Shown: positions 8,229 through 18,766 of the stretch, piece by piece
Layout: every line of letters begins with the position of its first letter
How positions within the stretch are numbered: position 1 is the first letter of the stretch
Source of the DNA: Ruminococcus flavefaciens
GTDB taxonomy: Bacteria; Bacillota; Clostridia; Oscillospirales; Ruminococcaceae
Direction: 5' to 3'
Length of the DNA stretch: 64,000 nt
Assembly (NCBI GenBank): GCA_023667045.1
Contig: JAMPAU010000005.1
Location: forward strand, 18,277-82,276
Position numbers and translations under genes: made by a program
Notes under the pieces: generated by a model
Database searches by the model: none
What the model saw: the letters and a program-made list of their open reading frames with translations, nothing else
What the model was told of the DNA's origin: nothing

Positions 8229-8725
8229 ATGTCTATGATAGTGCCGTTGCCACCGCCGGAATTACGGTTTGTCAGACAGTCGTAAGCACCTGCACCAATC
8301 ATTACAAGACCTGCAATTATACGTGTTGCATTTCCGGCTTTTACGAGGTGGAAAAGAAGCGTACAGCCCAGTCCGAGAGCTATAACCGCAAGAACGATAT
8401 TCAGCACACGTGAGCCGACGTTTGCTATAGCTTTTCCGGCGTAGTCAATACCGTTGAAAGCAAGAATAAGTCCGATAGTAAGCGGAATGATTGTCTGTAC
8501 GAAATGCGGGAGCGAGGTGACAGCACTTCCAGCGATTATCCCAAGAACGTTCGGGAGAACAGACACAGGATTTCCGGCAATAAGCGACTTTATAATATTT
8601 ATCACACAGAAGATTATTATAGCCGTGCCTATTAGATAGAAAAGAGACGAGATTATACCCGGAAAAAATGCGACGATTATTCCGGAAACTAACATAATTA
8701 TTCCTTTTGCTGTAGTAGGTTTCAT
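8225..8725 (-). CDS. DUF308/HdeD-like membrane protein
   Basis: A 166-aa integral membrane protein with six likely transmembrane helices arranged as a duplicated three-helix unit, typical of the DUF308/HdeD family. The first helix begins at about residue 7 (GIIMLVSGIIVAFFPGIISS). The C-terminal tail is glycine-rich. HdeD is linked to acid stress in enterobacteria; in Firmicutes the role is unknown. CGGAGGT precedes the ATG. It lies 15 bp after the transglutaminase gene and is probably in the same operon. Confidence 0.75.
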   Translation of the reverse strand: MKPTTAKGIIMLVSGIIVAFFPGIISSLFYLIGTAIIIFCVINIIKSLIAGNPVSVLPNVLGIIAGSAVTSLPHFVQTIIPLTIGLILAFNGIDYAGKAIANVGSRVLNIVLAVIALGLGCTLLFHLVKAGNATRIIAGLVMIGAGAYDCLTNRNSGGGNGTIIDI

Positions 8726-8740
8726 AAAAAATTACCTCCG

Positions 8741-11416
8741 TTATTTTATCAGAACCGTCACGAACTTCATTATAAACCTATGAATAAAGTTGGACTGTTC
8801 ATAAATTTTAGCTGACATATCATTAACTAAACCGTTGCAGAAATCCACTTCACTGCTGTCTGGGGTGCTGTTGCTGAAACCTGCCCTCAGTGAAATATCC
8901 ATGAACTGACTGAAAGAGCCGTTTTCAAAAATCTTACCGCCGAAATTTTTTTCAGCCGTTTCAGCGAAGTCTTTAAAATTAAGGTCTTCCTGTTTAAGTT
9001 TCTGAGTTGCGAGTAATTTTTCAGCGTAATTGTACATAGCGGTTGTGCGTGCGGAGTTTCCGCCGGTAGTGAATTTTCTTGTACGTGAGTTAAGGATAAT
9101 TTTTCTTCTTGCCCAGACAATAAATACAATCGTTCCTGCTGAGGCAACCACAATCAGTATAGTTTTCAGGACTTTCGGGAAAGTACCGCCTGTGCCGTTA
9201 CTGCCGTGATTATCCGGAGCTATTCCTACAGCTTTTGATGTGACTGTTGTAGTTTGTACGGTTGTAGTCTGCTGAACTGTCTGACGGCGTGATGTGGTCG
9301 GGCGTTCCTGTGAAGAAGTTGAAGCTGTAGTTTCGGTATTTGTTTCAGCGGACGTATGCGGAGCGGTTGTTTCCACAGGGAGAGAATTATCTGAATAGCC
9401 TGCCGTAAACTCAAAAGGCACCCAGCCGTAGCCGTCAAGGTATACTTCCGCCCATGCGTGACTTCTGTTGTCCTTGACCGATATTGTGTAAGAGCCGTCA
9501 GCATTGTGATTCTGATTGCTGAAATCCTCGCCGACTATAACATATCCCGTTGCATATCTTGCCGGTATACCTGCCATTCTCGCAAGCATAACGCCGGAAG
9601 TCGCATAGTGTATGCAGTAGCCCTTGTGATTTTCGAGCAGAAAGTAGTTAATGAAATCACGGTTTGAGGGGGTTTTTCCGGGACTTAGCGAATAGGTATT
9701 CTGTTCATCTATTCTTTCACGGATAGCCTTTAAAACTTCAATCTTGTCTGAGGCGTAAGTTGTATCATAGCTGAGAATATCCGCATAAGCTTCACGGACT
9801 TCCTGCATATTTTCATTGTCGGGGACATCAAGATAGTTTTCGTATACAAAGTCCCTGTATCTGCTCTGCAAAAGCTGTGCGATAAGGACGTTGCCGTTTG
9901 AGTAGGCATAATTGTCGTTGTAGAAAGGCATTTCGCTTTCCGTATAGAAAACATCATCATATGCAAAAACGCCGTTTTCGGTGCAGTACTGGACTAATTT
10001 TTCTTTTATGTCGTCATTGTACACAAGGCTTGCAGAGTAGATATTTTCCATAGGGTCGCCAAGAAAAGACGCTATACTCTCGTTGTCGGGAGATACGAAT
10101 TTATATGAGAACTCGCTTTCGTTTTTTCTTTTTGAGGAAACGCTTCTGTCCTCGTCGTAGGTAAGATTTCCGAAATTATCCGTACCGTATGGTGCAAAGC
10201 TCTTATCGTCACGGAGTTTTGACTTTATCCATACTGTATTTGTAGGAATATCGGGAATGATATTTCTTGAAAAGAGCGAGGCGAAGTCTTGCGGATATAC
10301 GCCGAATTTGTCGAAGTCTGTAAAAATAGTGTCTTTATACTTGCTGTCACTTAGGTCTGACCATTCATTGTTGGAGTATGAAGAACCGATATAATCCTTT
10401 AAATAGATAGTATGATTCTGTGGCTGGTCGAAAGTAACAATTAGGTCGGTAGTGTTCTTGAATTTAAGCCTGTCGGTAGTGCCGAGCTTGTGGTTTTCGT
10501 AATTGAACTCAAAACCGAATGCACTTGTCAGCCTTGAAACACTTTCGGCGATATTCTCGAATGAAAAGGAGTTTACAGCGTCACGGATTTCAACACGCTT
10601 GCGGTTGAGTTCGTCGCTCCTCTTGTAGCCGGAAAAATTTATCATACAGGCAGAAACGGCAGTGATTATAAGGATAGTTATAATTATAAACATTCCGCAC
10701 TTTTCGGTGACTTTCAGTCTCATCTGCCTTTTCGGGAAAAAGGTATTGTCTTTCCGGACAAAACCGCTGTTACCGCCGTTTATTTCGCCTATGTCTATAG
10801 TTGACATGGAAAGCAGTGCGAGCCAGTAAGCAACGGTCATAACTCCCCAAAAAATCGGGATTTCTATGCCGTTGTACAGACCTGTTTCAAGAATCGGAAA
10901 AGTAGCAAGCAGTGGCAGTACTGGATTAGGGTGATATATCGTGAAGAAATATATAATCATTGCTAACAGCCACAGGCAGAAAAGAAAGAATACTGTAACC
11001 GACTGTTCTTCTGAGAGGGGATTAAGCGATTTATAGTAGTGTATTTCTGTGTGGTATGAATCGCTGTAAATGATATTGTATATAAATTTGAATCCCTCTG
11101 CTATGGTGTTTATTTTCTGGTAAGCTATGCCGACAAATGCAATCACCGATACAAGCATTACCCACAAGGCACGCTTGCCTATAGCTGAAATAATTATATA
11201 GAATATTGACAATGCGACCGCCGTAAACATAAACATACTATGATTATAGTTGAAATGAAACATTCCAAGAAAAGACATTATAACAGATACAAAACCCATA
11301 ACGGCAATCAGTATTGCTTCCGGCTTGCGTATATCGGGGCGTTTTTTCTTGACGGACATTACAATACTATCGCATATTATAACGCCGTTGTTATTTGGTG
11401 TAACCTTTTTTTTCAT
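8741..11416 (-). CDS. Membrane-anchored transglutaminase-like protein
   Basis: About 890 aa. The N-terminal ~270 residues carry several transmembrane helices (TgpA/DUF3488-like), followed by a large extracytoplasmic region with a transglutaminase-like core. There GYCIHYATSGVMLARMAGIPARY holds the catalytic Cys, and RSHAWAEVYLDGYGWVPFE holds the His and following acidic residue. A Thr/Ser-rich linker (about 690-740), a transmembrane helix and a cytoplasmic DUF4129-like tail complete the usual domain order. Start at the second ATG (11416) because AGGAGG lies seven bases upstream. The moxR, DUF58, transglutaminase order is a conserved cluster whose substrate is unknown. Confidence 0.9.
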   Translation of the reverse strand: MKKKVTPNNNGVIICDSIVMSVKKKRPDIRKPEAILIAVMGFVSVIMSFLGMFHFNYNHSMFMFTAVALSIFYIIISAIGKRALWVMLVSVIAFVGIAYQKINTIAEGFKFIYNIIYSDSYHTEIHYYKSLNPLSEEQSVTVFFLFCLWLLAMIIYFFTIYHPNPVLPLLATFPILETGLYNGIEIPIFWGVMTVAYWLALLSMSTIDIGEINGGNSGFVRKDNTFFPKRQMRLKVTEKCGMFIIITILIITAVSACMINFSGYKRSDELNRKRVEIRDAVNSFSFENIAESVSRLTSAFGFEFNYENHKLGTTDRLKFKNTTDLIVTFDQPQNHTIYLKDYIGSSYSNNEWSDLSDSKYKDTIFTDFDKFGVYPQDFASLFSRNIIPDIPTNTVWIKSKLRDDKSFAPYGTDNFGNLTYDEDRSVSSKRKNESEFSYKFVSPDNESIASFLGDPMENIYSASLVYNDDIKEKLVQYCTENGVFAYDDVFYTESEMPFYNDNYAYSNGNVLIAQLLQSRYRDFVYENYLDVPDNENMQEVREAYADILSYDTTYASDKIEVLKAIRERIDEQNTYSLSPGKTPSNRDFINYFLLENHKGYCIHYATSGVMLARMAGIPARYATGYVIVGEDFSNQNHNADGSYTISVKDNRSHAWAEVYLDGYGWVPFEFTAGYSDNSLPVETTAPHTSAETNTETTASTSSQERPTTSRRQTVQQTTTVQTTTVTSKAVGIAPDNHGSNGTGGTFPKVLKTILIVVASAGTIVFIVWARRKIILNSRTRKFTTGGNSARTTAMYNYAEKLLATQKLKQEDLNFKDFAETAEKNFGGKIFENGSFSQFMDISLRAGFSNSTPDSSEVDFCNGLVNDMSAKIYEQSNFIHRFIMKFVTVLIK

Positions 11417-11428
11417 ATTCATGCCTCC

Positions 11429-12622
11429 TCAGAGTTCTATGTCTCTGACAGACGATGTTATTCTGCCGATAACCACAGGCACTGTATTTAGTTCCGCAAG
11501 TCCTGCACAGGCATCAGAGGCACTTTCCGGAGACTTCACTATCACGATTGCATTTCTTATATCAGCATCAATATTTTCTTCAATATAGTGCAGTACGGGC
11601 GTATCCGGCACGGACGTTATAAAGGTAAAAGAAGAAAGTGAGATATTTGTATTTATCTGAAAATACTTCTCCGGCGGTTCACATCTTAGGCTGTCGCTTA
11701 TTGAGAGTATCATATTTCTGATAGTCTCAGCGAGTACTTCCAGACTGGTTATGCTTACCTCACAGAAATCCCTTGCTTTTGCATTGTAATAAACTACCGT
11801 ATGAATACGTTCATTTTCTATCAGAAACTGTGACACCGATATGAGCGTTTCAACGAGCGTATCAAAGACCGGAAGCGTATACTCTGAATCTTCATAGCAT
11901 TTGAGATTCAGAAAAAGCATACAGGGGACATCAACCGGCATACTGTAGTCCTTGACAATCAAATCGTCTTTTTTTGAACTTAGTTTCCAGTGAATGCGGT
12001 TCAGCTTGTCGCCGATAATATAATCACGCAGGTCGAATACTTCTGAGGGGTCGTCTCCGGCTGTATTTTCGGAAAATACTGAACTCTCCTCGCTTTCACG
12101 GTCGGTATAGCTTATTGAGCCGTTCACCTCGTGTATTTCGGGCATAACAGCTATTTCGGCGGTTATGTTTTTTCCGGTTCTGAAACGGAAGATTCTTAGG
12201 GGGTCGTATATATTGATATAAGCCGAACGGATTTTCAGTATACCGCAGTATTTTGAACTGAGCTGAAATGTGACACGCTGGGTATTGCGTGCCTGCAAAG
12301 GAAAAAGCAGTTCAAATTCGTTAATCTGGTTGTTGAATATATTGTAGTACTCGATGTGTGCCTCTGCCTTGCCTATCGGGAATATACTTCTGTTTGTAAC
12401 ACATAGCTGTACCGGAAATGAAGTATTTTTAGGGGTAGTCTTTGTCGGTACTGCAAACTCTGCTTTTGTGAGATGTTTTGTTATCAGCGTTGTGACAAAC
12501 ATCACAACCGGCAGTGCTATGAATATTACAAGAAGTATCAGCGAAAAATTCCATACATAGAGTATGTAGAAAAAAACACATACTATTATGAGAATCAGAA
12601 AAAGAATTTTTGTCATCAACAT
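11429..12622 (-). CDS. DUF58 domain protein (vWA-like)
   Basis: A 397-aa protein with two N-terminal transmembrane helices (about 5-50) and the DUF58 signature YIIGDKLNRIHWKLSSKKDDLIVKDY at about 210-235. The C-terminal half looks like a von Willebrand A-type fold. DUF58 proteins work with MoxR ATPases, which fits the gene 6 bp upstream. An ATG at 12616 is an alternative start. The last codons are 12 bp from the transglutaminase start. Confidence 0.88.
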   Translation of the reverse strand: MLMTKILFLILIIVCVFFYILYVWNFSLILLVIFIALPVVMFVTTLITKHLTKAEFAVPTKTTPKNTSFPVQLCVTNRSIFPIGKAEAHIEYYNIFNNQINEFELLFPLQARNTQRVTFQLSSKYCGILKIRSAYINIYDPLRIFRFRTGKNITAEIAVMPEIHEVNGSISYTDRESEESSVFSENTAGDDPSEVFDLRDYIIGDKLNRIHWKLSSKKDDLIVKDYSMPVDVPCMLFLNLKCYEDSEYTLPVFDTLVETLISVSQFLIENERIHTVVYYNAKARDFCEVSITSLEVLAETIRNMILSISDSLRCEPPEKYFQINTNISLSSFTFITSVPDTPVLHYIEENIDADIRNAIVIVKSPESASDACAGLAELNTVPVVIGRITSSVRDIEL

Positions 12623-12628
12623 AGCTTT

Positions 12629-13582
12629 TTACCCTTTGGCTATTCTCGGCACAGATACGGACTTTATAATTTCGTTGATTACGTCTCCGGCGGTTACTTC
12701 TGAAAGTTTGGCTTTTGAATTAAGCATAACACGGTGTTCAAAAACGTCTTTGCAGATATATGAAATATCGTCCGGAATAACATAGTCACGACCCATAGCA
12801 ACGGCTATGCCCCTTGAAATGTTAGTCAGTGCAAGAGTGCCACGTGGGCTTATGCCGAGTTTCAGCATGGGGTGATTTCTTGTAGCCGAAGAAAGAGATA
12901 CGATATATTCATATATTCTGTCATCAATGTATATGTTTGAGATATATTCCTGAAGTTCAAGTATTGTGTCAGCGTCGGCTACCGGATTGACGTTGGCAAG
13001 GGGATTGTCATTGGCTTTTGACTTTAAAATAGAAACTTCTCCGTCGAAGTCTGGATAGCCCATGCTTAGCTTTATCATGAATCTGTCAAGCTGAGAATCC
13101 GGAAGATTATGCGTACCAGCCGAGCCTATGGGGTTCTGGGTGGCTATTACCGTGTAGGGTTCGGGCAGACGGTATGTTACGCCGTCAACTGTAATGCTTT
13201 TTTCTTCCATGAGTTCAAGGAGTGCGGACTGTGTTTTGCTTGATGTACGGTTTATTTCGTCGGCAAGAAAAAGATTGCAGAAAGCCACGCCCTTGCGGAA
13301 CTCAAAAGTATTAGTACCCTTGTTATATATTGAAAAGCCTGTTACGTCAGACGGTAGAACGTCCGGAGTGAACTGCATACGGTTGTGTTCAAGGGAAAGA
13401 GCCTTTGAGAATGCGAGTGCGAGGGTAGTTTTTCCCACACCGGGAATATCTTCAATAAGTACGTGACCTTTACAGAGAATAGCAAGCAGAACCTTTATAA
13501 TAATCTGGTCTTTGCCGATTACGGCTTTTTTGACTTCTCCGAGAATGTTGTTTATCTGTTTTGAATAATAGTTTTTGTCCAT
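12629..13582 (-). CDS. MoxR-family AAA+ ATPase
   Basis: A 317-aa AAA+ ATPase of the MoxR group, thought to act as a chaperone for vWA-type partners. Walker A is GIPGVGKTTLA (about 46-56). The Walker B acidic pair is in FLADEINRT. The sensor 1 region is VIATQNPIG and the C-terminal lid ends the protein. Shine-Dalgarno GGAGATAA precedes the ATG. It is the first gene of the moxR, DUF58, transglutaminase, DUF308 set, just downstream of the ftsH terminator. Confidence 0.93.
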   Translation of the reverse strand: MDKNYYSKQINNILGEVKKAVIGKDQIIIKVLLAILCKGHVLIEDIPGVGKTTLALAFSKALSLEHNRMQFTPDVLPSDVTGFSIYNKGTNTFEFRKGVAFCNLFLADEINRTSSKTQSALLELMEEKSITVDGVTYRLPEPYTVIATQNPIGSAGTHNLPDSQLDRFMIKLSMGYPDFDGEVSILKSKANDNPLANVNPVADADTILELQEYISNIYIDDRIYEYIVSLSSATRNHPMLKLGISPRGTLALTNISRGIAVAMGRDYVIPDDISYICKDVFEHRVMLNSKAKLSEVTAGDVINEIIKSVSVPRIAKG

Positions 13583-13606
13583 TTTTATTATCTCCTGTAT
13601 CTTTAT

Positions 13607-13644
13607 TTAAAAAAACGGACTGCCGGTTATTTTACAGCAGTCCG
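13607..13644 (-). terminator. ftsH terminator
   Basis: On the minus strand CGGACTGC and GCAGTCCG form an 8-bp GC-rich stem with a 13-base loop, followed by T7. It separates ftsH from moxR. Confidence 0.9.
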
Positions 13645-13651
13645 GAAAATA

Positions 13652-15541
13652 TTATAGAATTATTTCCTTATTATCGTCACTGCCGGAAGTTTCAATGAGA
13701 ACGTCCTCAGTAATTTCGCCTCTCATGAGCTTTTCAAAGTCTTCTCCGTCGATTTTTTCAAATTTAAGGAGATACCTTGCAAGCAGATGTAATTTGTCCA
13801 TGTTAGCGGTGAGGATTTCTGCACAGTCGCTGTAAGCCTTATGAATGATAGAAGAAACCTCGCTGTCTATCTGACCTGCCACAGCTTCGCTGTAGTTTCT
13901 TGTGTGACCGTAGTCTTTACCAAGAAATACCTCGTCATTGTCAGAACCGTATACGACAGTGCCGAGTTTCTTAGAGAAGCCGTATTTTGTTACCATATTT
14001 CTTGCGGTATTTGTGGCACGCTCTATATCGTTTGAAGCACCTGTGCATATATCGTCAAGTACAAGCTCCTCAGCGACACGACCGCCCAGAAGCATTATAA
14101 TGCTCTCACGCATCTGATTGCGTGAAACATGCTGGTCGTCGTTGTCGGGGCGTGTCACTGTGAGACCTGCCGCCATGCCACGCTGAATTATAGTAACCTG
14201 ATGTACTTTGTCCTGTGTGGGAAGATTATATGCGGCTATTGCGTGACCGGATTCATGATAGGCGGTAACACGTCTGTCATGTTCGGAAACTATCCTTGAC
14301 TTCTTTTCAGGACCTGCTATTACTTTCATTGTAGCGTCTTCAATGTCCTTTTCAGTTATTGCGAGACGTTCAGCACGTGCAGCGAGAAGTGCGGACTCAT
14401 TAAGTAGGTTTTCGAGGTCTGCACCTGTAAAGCCCTGTGTAGTCTGTGCGATTACTTTTAGGTCAACGTCCGGAGCAAGAGGCTTGTTCTGGGCATGGAC
14501 TTTTAATATTTCCTCACGACCTTTTACGTCCGGATAGCCGACAACTATCTGTCTGTCGAAACGTCCGGGGCGGAGCAGTGCAGGGTCAAGAATATCACGT
14601 CTGTTTGTGGCAGCTATAACAATAACGCTTTCGTTTCCTGTAAAGCCGTCCATTTCAACAAGCAACTGGTTGAGGGTCTGTTCTCTTTCATCGTGACCGC
14701 CTCCGAGACCTGCACCTCTGTGGCGACCTACAGCGTCTATTTCGTCTATGAAGATAATAGCTGGAGCGTGTTTTTTAGCCTGTTCAAAGAGGTCACGCAC
14801 ACGTGAAGCACCCACGCCCACGAACATTTCAACGAAATCCGAGCCGGATATGGGGAAGAAAGGACAGCCAGCCTCGCCGGCAACCGCTCTTGCAAGGAGA
14901 GTTTTTCCCGTACCGGGAGGTCCTAAAAGCAGTACGCCTTTCGGAACTTTAGCACCGATTTCACTGTATTTTTTAGGGTTTTTAAGGTAGTCAACGATTT
15001 CTTCAAGTTCCTGTTTTTCCTCGTCAGCACCTGCCACATCAGCGAAAGTCGCTTTTCTTGCACTTGCTTGATTTTTGAGGTTAGCCTTGCCGAAAGACGA
15101 GTATTTGCTGCCGCCTCCGCTTTGTTTCATCATGAAGAAAAGTATAGCCACGCCGAGAATAACAGTGAGAATTACTGGTATAAGCGAGTAGAGCCAAGTT
15201 CTGTCAGTGATTTTTATATAGTCCTGTTTAAGAGGTGTATCAGGATATTTTTCATTGTATTCCTTACGGTAATTTTCTGTATCGTCAAGGAATATGCTCA
15301 CGTTTGGTACTTCATATTTTTTCTTTATTTCCTCTCCTCTAAGCTGATAAGTAAGTTCACCCGTACCCAAATCAAGCTCATAATATGAGACCTCATAGTT
15401 GTCAAAATGGTTTATTATGCTTGTGTAGTCGTTTTTATTTGCCGTACTTGTAAGCTTTGAACTCACAAAGTAGAGACAGACAATAGCAATCAGAACGACC
15501 AAAAGATAGGTGAAAATGCCTCTGTTCTTTTTTGGTGTCAA
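13652..15541 (-). CDS. ftsH: ATP-dependent zinc metalloprotease FtsH
   Basis: Membrane-anchored AAA+ protease that degrades misfolded membrane proteins and some regulators. It has a transmembrane helix at about 12-30, an extracytoplasmic segment, a second helix at about 120-141, Walker A GPPGTGKT at about 210, Walker [12 protein letters not shown], and the zinc site HESGH in the M41 domain. Start: the GTG at 15550 overlaps its own Shine-Dalgarno, so I prefer the in-frame TTG at 15541, eight bases after TTGGAG. It ends the rnj-to-ftsH gene series. Confidence 0.95.
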   Translation of the reverse strand: MTPKKNRGIFTYLLVVLIAIVCLYFVSSKLTSTANKNDYTSIINHFDNYEVSYYELDLGTGELTYQLRGEEIKKKYEVPNVSIFLDDTENYRKEYNEKYPDTPLKQDYIKITDRTWLYSLIPVILTVILGVAILFFMMKQSGGGSKYSSFGKANLKNQASARKATFADVAGADEEKQELEEIVDYLKNPKKYSEIGAKVPKGVLLLGPPGTGKTLLARAVAGEAGCPFFPISGSDFVEMFVGVGASRVRDLFEQAKKHAPAIIFIDEIDAVGRHRGAGLGGGHDEREQTLNQLLVEMDGFTGNESVIVIAATNRRDILDPALLRPGRFDRQIVVGYPDVKGREEILKVHAQNKPLAPDVDLKVIAQTTQGFTGADLENLLNESALLAARAERLAITEKDIEDATMKVIAGPEKKSRIVSEHDRRVTAYHESGHAIAAYNLPTQDKVHQVTIIQRGMAAGLTVTRPDNDDQHVSRNQMRESIIMLLGGRVAEELVLDDICTGASNDIERATNTARNMVTKYGFSKKLGTVVYGSDNDEVFLGKDYGHTRNYSEAVAGQIDSEVSSIIHKAYSDCAEILTANMDKLHLLARYLLKFEKIDGEDFEKLMRGEITEDVLIETSGSDDNKEIIL

Positions 15542-15560
15542 AATATCCACTCCAATCTTG

Positions 15561-16898
15561 TTATTTGTTTTTTACGGAAATTTTAAGGAATCTCACGGTG
15601 TTGCTATCGGGTACAACACGCTCTGCAATTCCGAGTTTTTCTGCGAAGATAGTTCCAGCATCATCTTCAAGAAAATGAAGTCTTTCACGCTCACCGGACG
15701 GAACTTTTTCATTGATGAGTTTTTTTACCGACGATGTGAAATTCTTTCCGCTTAGTCTGATTCTGTCACCGAAACGGCGGTTACGCAGAATAACCCTTCC
15801 TATTATTTTATCATAATCTAACAGGTAAAATGTTAATTTTTTATGAACATCATAAATTTTCTGTAAATCATCACATAAAATAATTTCGCATGAAAAAATC
15901 CTGTCGGGAAAAATCATATTTTCGCCGGTTTTAAGTTCTGCCGAAATAAGCTCCAGTTCAGAGACAGGGAGAATTTTTTTCAGTTCAGCGTTTTTGCCGT
16001 CCGAAACAAAAAAAATATCCCCTGAAATGTTTATTTTTCCGCCGTTCATAAGAATGCTGTCCATTTCGGAGAGCCTGTCATATGAATAGGGGAGTGAATT
16101 ATCAGATAAGAGCCTTGCTATGCACCTACGGCGTACCACCTCGTGAAATTCATTCAGACCGCATAGTTTATTGCCGTGTCTGCAAACAGAAAGAGCCTTT
16201 TCGGTCTGTTCTTCTATCAGAGAGTTTTCAGAGCGTAAAGCCTCTGATGAGTTTACTGAAGTTTCAATGACTGCCGGATTTATTCCGCACAGGACAGGCA
16301 GTACAAGATGACGGATTTTGTTTCTTGTGTAGTCGTCAGAAAGATTGGTGCTGTCTGTTACATAGTCCTGTCCGATACTGCTGAGGTATTCTTCAATCTC
16401 GGCACGGCTTACAGCAAGCAGAGGGCGTATTATATTGTCTCTTACCGGAGGTATTCCGGCGAGACCTTTTAATGCCGACCCTCTTGTAAGATTAAAAATC
16501 ATTGTTTCAAGATTGTCGTTTGCATTGTGAGCAGTGGCTATTTTTGCACTTTTTGAATTTTCCGCAAATATTCCGTATCTCAGTTTTCTTGCCGATTCTT
16601 CAATGGAAAGCTGGTTTTCTTCCGCAAAGGCTTTTACATTGCACGATACGGCAGTAAAAGGCACATTGATTTTTCTGCACAGTTCACGGCAGAAATTTTC
16701 ATCACGGTCGCTTTCCTCACCTCTGATACAGTGGTTTACGTGGAGTGCTTTTACTGTAAAATCAAGTTTACTGCTTATGCTTTGCAGTACAAGAAGAAGG
16801 CAGACACTGTCCGCACCGCCCGAAAGACCGCATATAACAGTATCGCCTTTATTTATCATATTATGTTTTTTAATAAAAGAAAAAATTTTATTTGTCAT
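15561..16898 (-). CDS. tilS: tRNA(Ile)-lysidine synthase
   Basis: Attaches lysine to C34 of the CAU-anticodon tRNA-Ile, changing it from AUG to AUA decoding. The PP-loop SGGADS lies at residues 26-31. [15 protein letters not shown] and the RKLRYGIF region follow, and a C-terminal TilS domain is present (FGDRIRL near 390). It is 445 aa. It starts one base after the dnaB stop with GGAGAG upstream, and is followed at 10-20 bp by ftsH, the standard tilS-ftsH neighbourhood (hpt is absent here). Confidence 0.95.
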   Translation of the reverse strand: MTNKIFSFIKKHNMINKGDTVICGLSGGADSVCLLLVLQSISSKLDFTVKALHVNHCIRGEESDRDENFCRELCRKINVPFTAVSCNVKAFAEENQLSIEESARKLRYGIFAENSKSAKIATAHNANDNLETMIFNLTRGSALKGLAGIPPVRDNIIRPLLAVSRAEIEEYLSSIGQDYVTDSTNLSDDYTRNKIRHLVLPVLCGINPAVIETSVNSSEALRSENSLIEEQTEKALSVCRHGNKLCGLNEFHEVVRRRCIARLLSDNSLPYSYDRLSEMDSILMNGGKINISGDIFFVSDGKNAELKKILPVSELELISAELKTGENMIFPDRIFSCEIILCDDLQKIYDVHKKLTFYLLDYDKIIGRVILRNRRFGDRIRLSGKNFTSSVKKLINEKVPSGERERLHFLEDDAGTIFAEKLGIAERVVPDSNTVRFLKISVKNK

Positions 16899-16899
16899 A

Positions 16900-18252
16900 T
16901 TATCTCTCCGCCGGATTGCTGTAATCCGGATTTGAAAATCTTGTGTATCTTCCGTCCCATATCAGCTCGACAGTTCCGGTTTCGCCGTGACGGTTTTTAG
17001 CTACAATGCATTCGGAAATATTCTGTTTGGTGCTTTCCTTGTTGTAGTATGCGTCACGGTAGAGGAAAAGCACTATATCTGCATCTTGTTCTATAGAGCC
17101 GGATTCACGCAGGTCTGAGAGCATGGGTCTTTTGTCGGTACGGCTTTCAACGCTTCTTGAAAGCTGTGAAAGGAGAATCACCGGTACATTTAGTTCCTTA
17201 GCCATTATTTTCAGCTGACGTGTGATTTCTGAAACTTCTATCGCTCTGTTGTCGTAGCGTGAAGACGATGTGATAAGCTGTAGATAGTCGATAATTACAA
17301 GTCCGAGATTTTTGACACGCCTGAGCTTTGCCTTTATCTGCTGAACGGATATGCTCGCTGTGTCGTCTATATACATGGGCAGTGTGCTTAAATATCCCGC
17401 ACCTGTCGCAAGGTTTACCCATTCTTCACCGCTTATGCGACCGTTACGCAGACGGTTTGAATCAACGCACGATTCAGTAGAGAGCATACGCAGGGCGAGC
17501 TGTTCGCTTGACATTTCCAGATTGAATGTAACCACATCTTTTTCTGTGCGTTTGGCGACGTTTACGGCTATATTCATTGCGAATGCAGTTTTACCCATAG
17601 CCGGACGTGCGGCAATTATAATTAGGTCTGATTTATTAAGACCCGATATAATATTATCAAGCAGTGAATAGCCTGTGCGTGCGCCTATATATTTTTCCTT
17701 GTCCGGACCGGATATTTTGCCGAGACGGTCATAAGCCTCTGTAACTGCCTCTGAAATAGGAGTAAGCCCCTTTATTTCACGACCTTGACGTATGTCATAA
17801 ATCTGCTGTTCAGCCGAATCAAGAAGAACCTGTGAATCATTTTCGCCGGAGCGTATACTTTCAATTATATTTCCGGCGACTTTTGCAAGATTCCGTATAA
17901 GGTACTTTTCAGCGACTATCCGGCAGTAGCTGGAGACATTGGCAGTAGAGGGCAGAGTATTTGCTATTTCCGCAAGATAACGCCGTCCCTCTGCTGATGA
18001 CTCAAATATATTCAGCTTTTCGATTTCATTCAGAATAGTTACAATATCGGGAGGGTGTCCGCCCGTGTACATTCTTATAATCACCGAAAATATCGCCTTG
18101 TGTTGTTCGCTGTAAAAGTAATCCGGCTTTACAGTTTCTATCACTTCCGGAATAACAGACGGATTAGCAATAACAGCACCTATTACCGACTGCTCTGCCT
18201 CTATACTGTGCGGAAGGTCACGGGAGGAGAAAAGCAGGTTGTTTTCGTCCAT
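16900..18252 (-). CDS. dnaB: Replicative DNA helicase (DnaB type)
   Basis: Hexameric 5'-3' helicase of the replication fork. The N-terminal primase-interacting domain opens with LPHSIEAEQSVIGAV. The RecA-like domain has Walker A ARPAMGKTAFA (about 210-220), the Walker B region LVIIDYLQLI and the arginine-bearing SRSVESRTDKRP stretch. It is 450 aa with no intein. It is called dnaC in Bacillus. It lies 15 bp after rplI, an arrangement widely conserved in Firmicutes. Confidence 0.96.
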   Translation of the reverse strand: MDENNLLFSSRDLPHSIEAEQSVIGAVIANPSVIPEVIETVKPDYFYSEQHKAIFSVIIRMYTGGHPPDIVTILNEIEKLNIFESSAEGRRYLAEIANTLPSTANVSSYCRIVAEKYLIRNLAKVAGNIIESIRSGENDSQVLLDSAEQQIYDIRQGREIKGLTPISEAVTEAYDRLGKISGPDKEKYIGARTGYSLLDNIISGLNKSDLIIIAARPAMGKTAFAMNIAVNVAKRTEKDVVTFNLEMSSEQLALRMLSTESCVDSNRLRNGRISGEEWVNLATGAGYLSTLPMYIDDTASISVQQIKAKLRRVKNLGLVIIDYLQLITSSSRYDNRAIEVSEITRQLKIMAKELNVPVILLSQLSRSVESRTDKRPMLSDLRESGSIEQDADIVLFLYRDAYYNKESTKQNISECIVAKNRHGETGTVELIWDGRYTRFSNPDYSNPAER

Positions 18253-18267
18253 GAAGTATCACCGCTG

Positions 18268-18714
18268 TCAGCCTTCGTCAACTTCAATATCAATTTTTTC
18301 GGAAATACCGTTATACAGCTTTATTACTGCACTGTAAGAGCCGAAATTCTTAATATCTGTGCTTAATGTTATCTTCTTTTTGTCTACTTCAACGCCGAGC
18401 TGTTTTTTTATAGCCTCTGCAACGTTGCCCGATGTAACAGAGCCGAAAAGTTTACCGTTAGAGCCGGCTTTTGCAGTAACAGTGATTTTCTGTCCTCTGA
18501 GTTTTTCTGCTGATTCTTTAGCTGTCTGTATTTCAACGTCAATCTTGTGCTGTGCAGAGGCTTTCTGTCCTGCGAGTTCGGACATATTCTTTGTGTTTGC
18601 CTCAACAGCTAGACCTTTCGGGATAAGCATATTTCTTGCATATCCGTCAGCGACGTTTTTCACCTCGCCTTTTTTTCCTGAGCCTTTTACGTCCTGTAAA
18701 AAAATAACTTTCAT
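18268..18714 (-). CDS. rplI: 50S ribosomal protein L9
   Basis: Binds 23S rRNA near the L1 stalk. The N-terminal L9 signature is [26 protein letters not shown] (residues 11-36), followed by a long connecting helix and a C-terminal domain. Length is 148 aa. AAAGGCGGT precedes the ATG. It sits between gdpP and dnaB in the conserved order. Confidence 0.97.
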   Translation of the reverse strand: MKVIFLQDVKGSGKKGEVKNVADGYARNMLIPKGLAVEANTKNMSELAGQKASAQHKIDVEIQTAKESAEKLRGQKITVTAKAGSNGKLFGSVTSGNVAEAIKKQLGVEVDKKKITLSTDIKNFGSYSAVIKLYNGISEKIDIEVDEG

Positions 18715-18766
18715 TAAAAATACCGCCTTTCGTATGTGAAAAAAATATATACACCGGAAAGAATAT

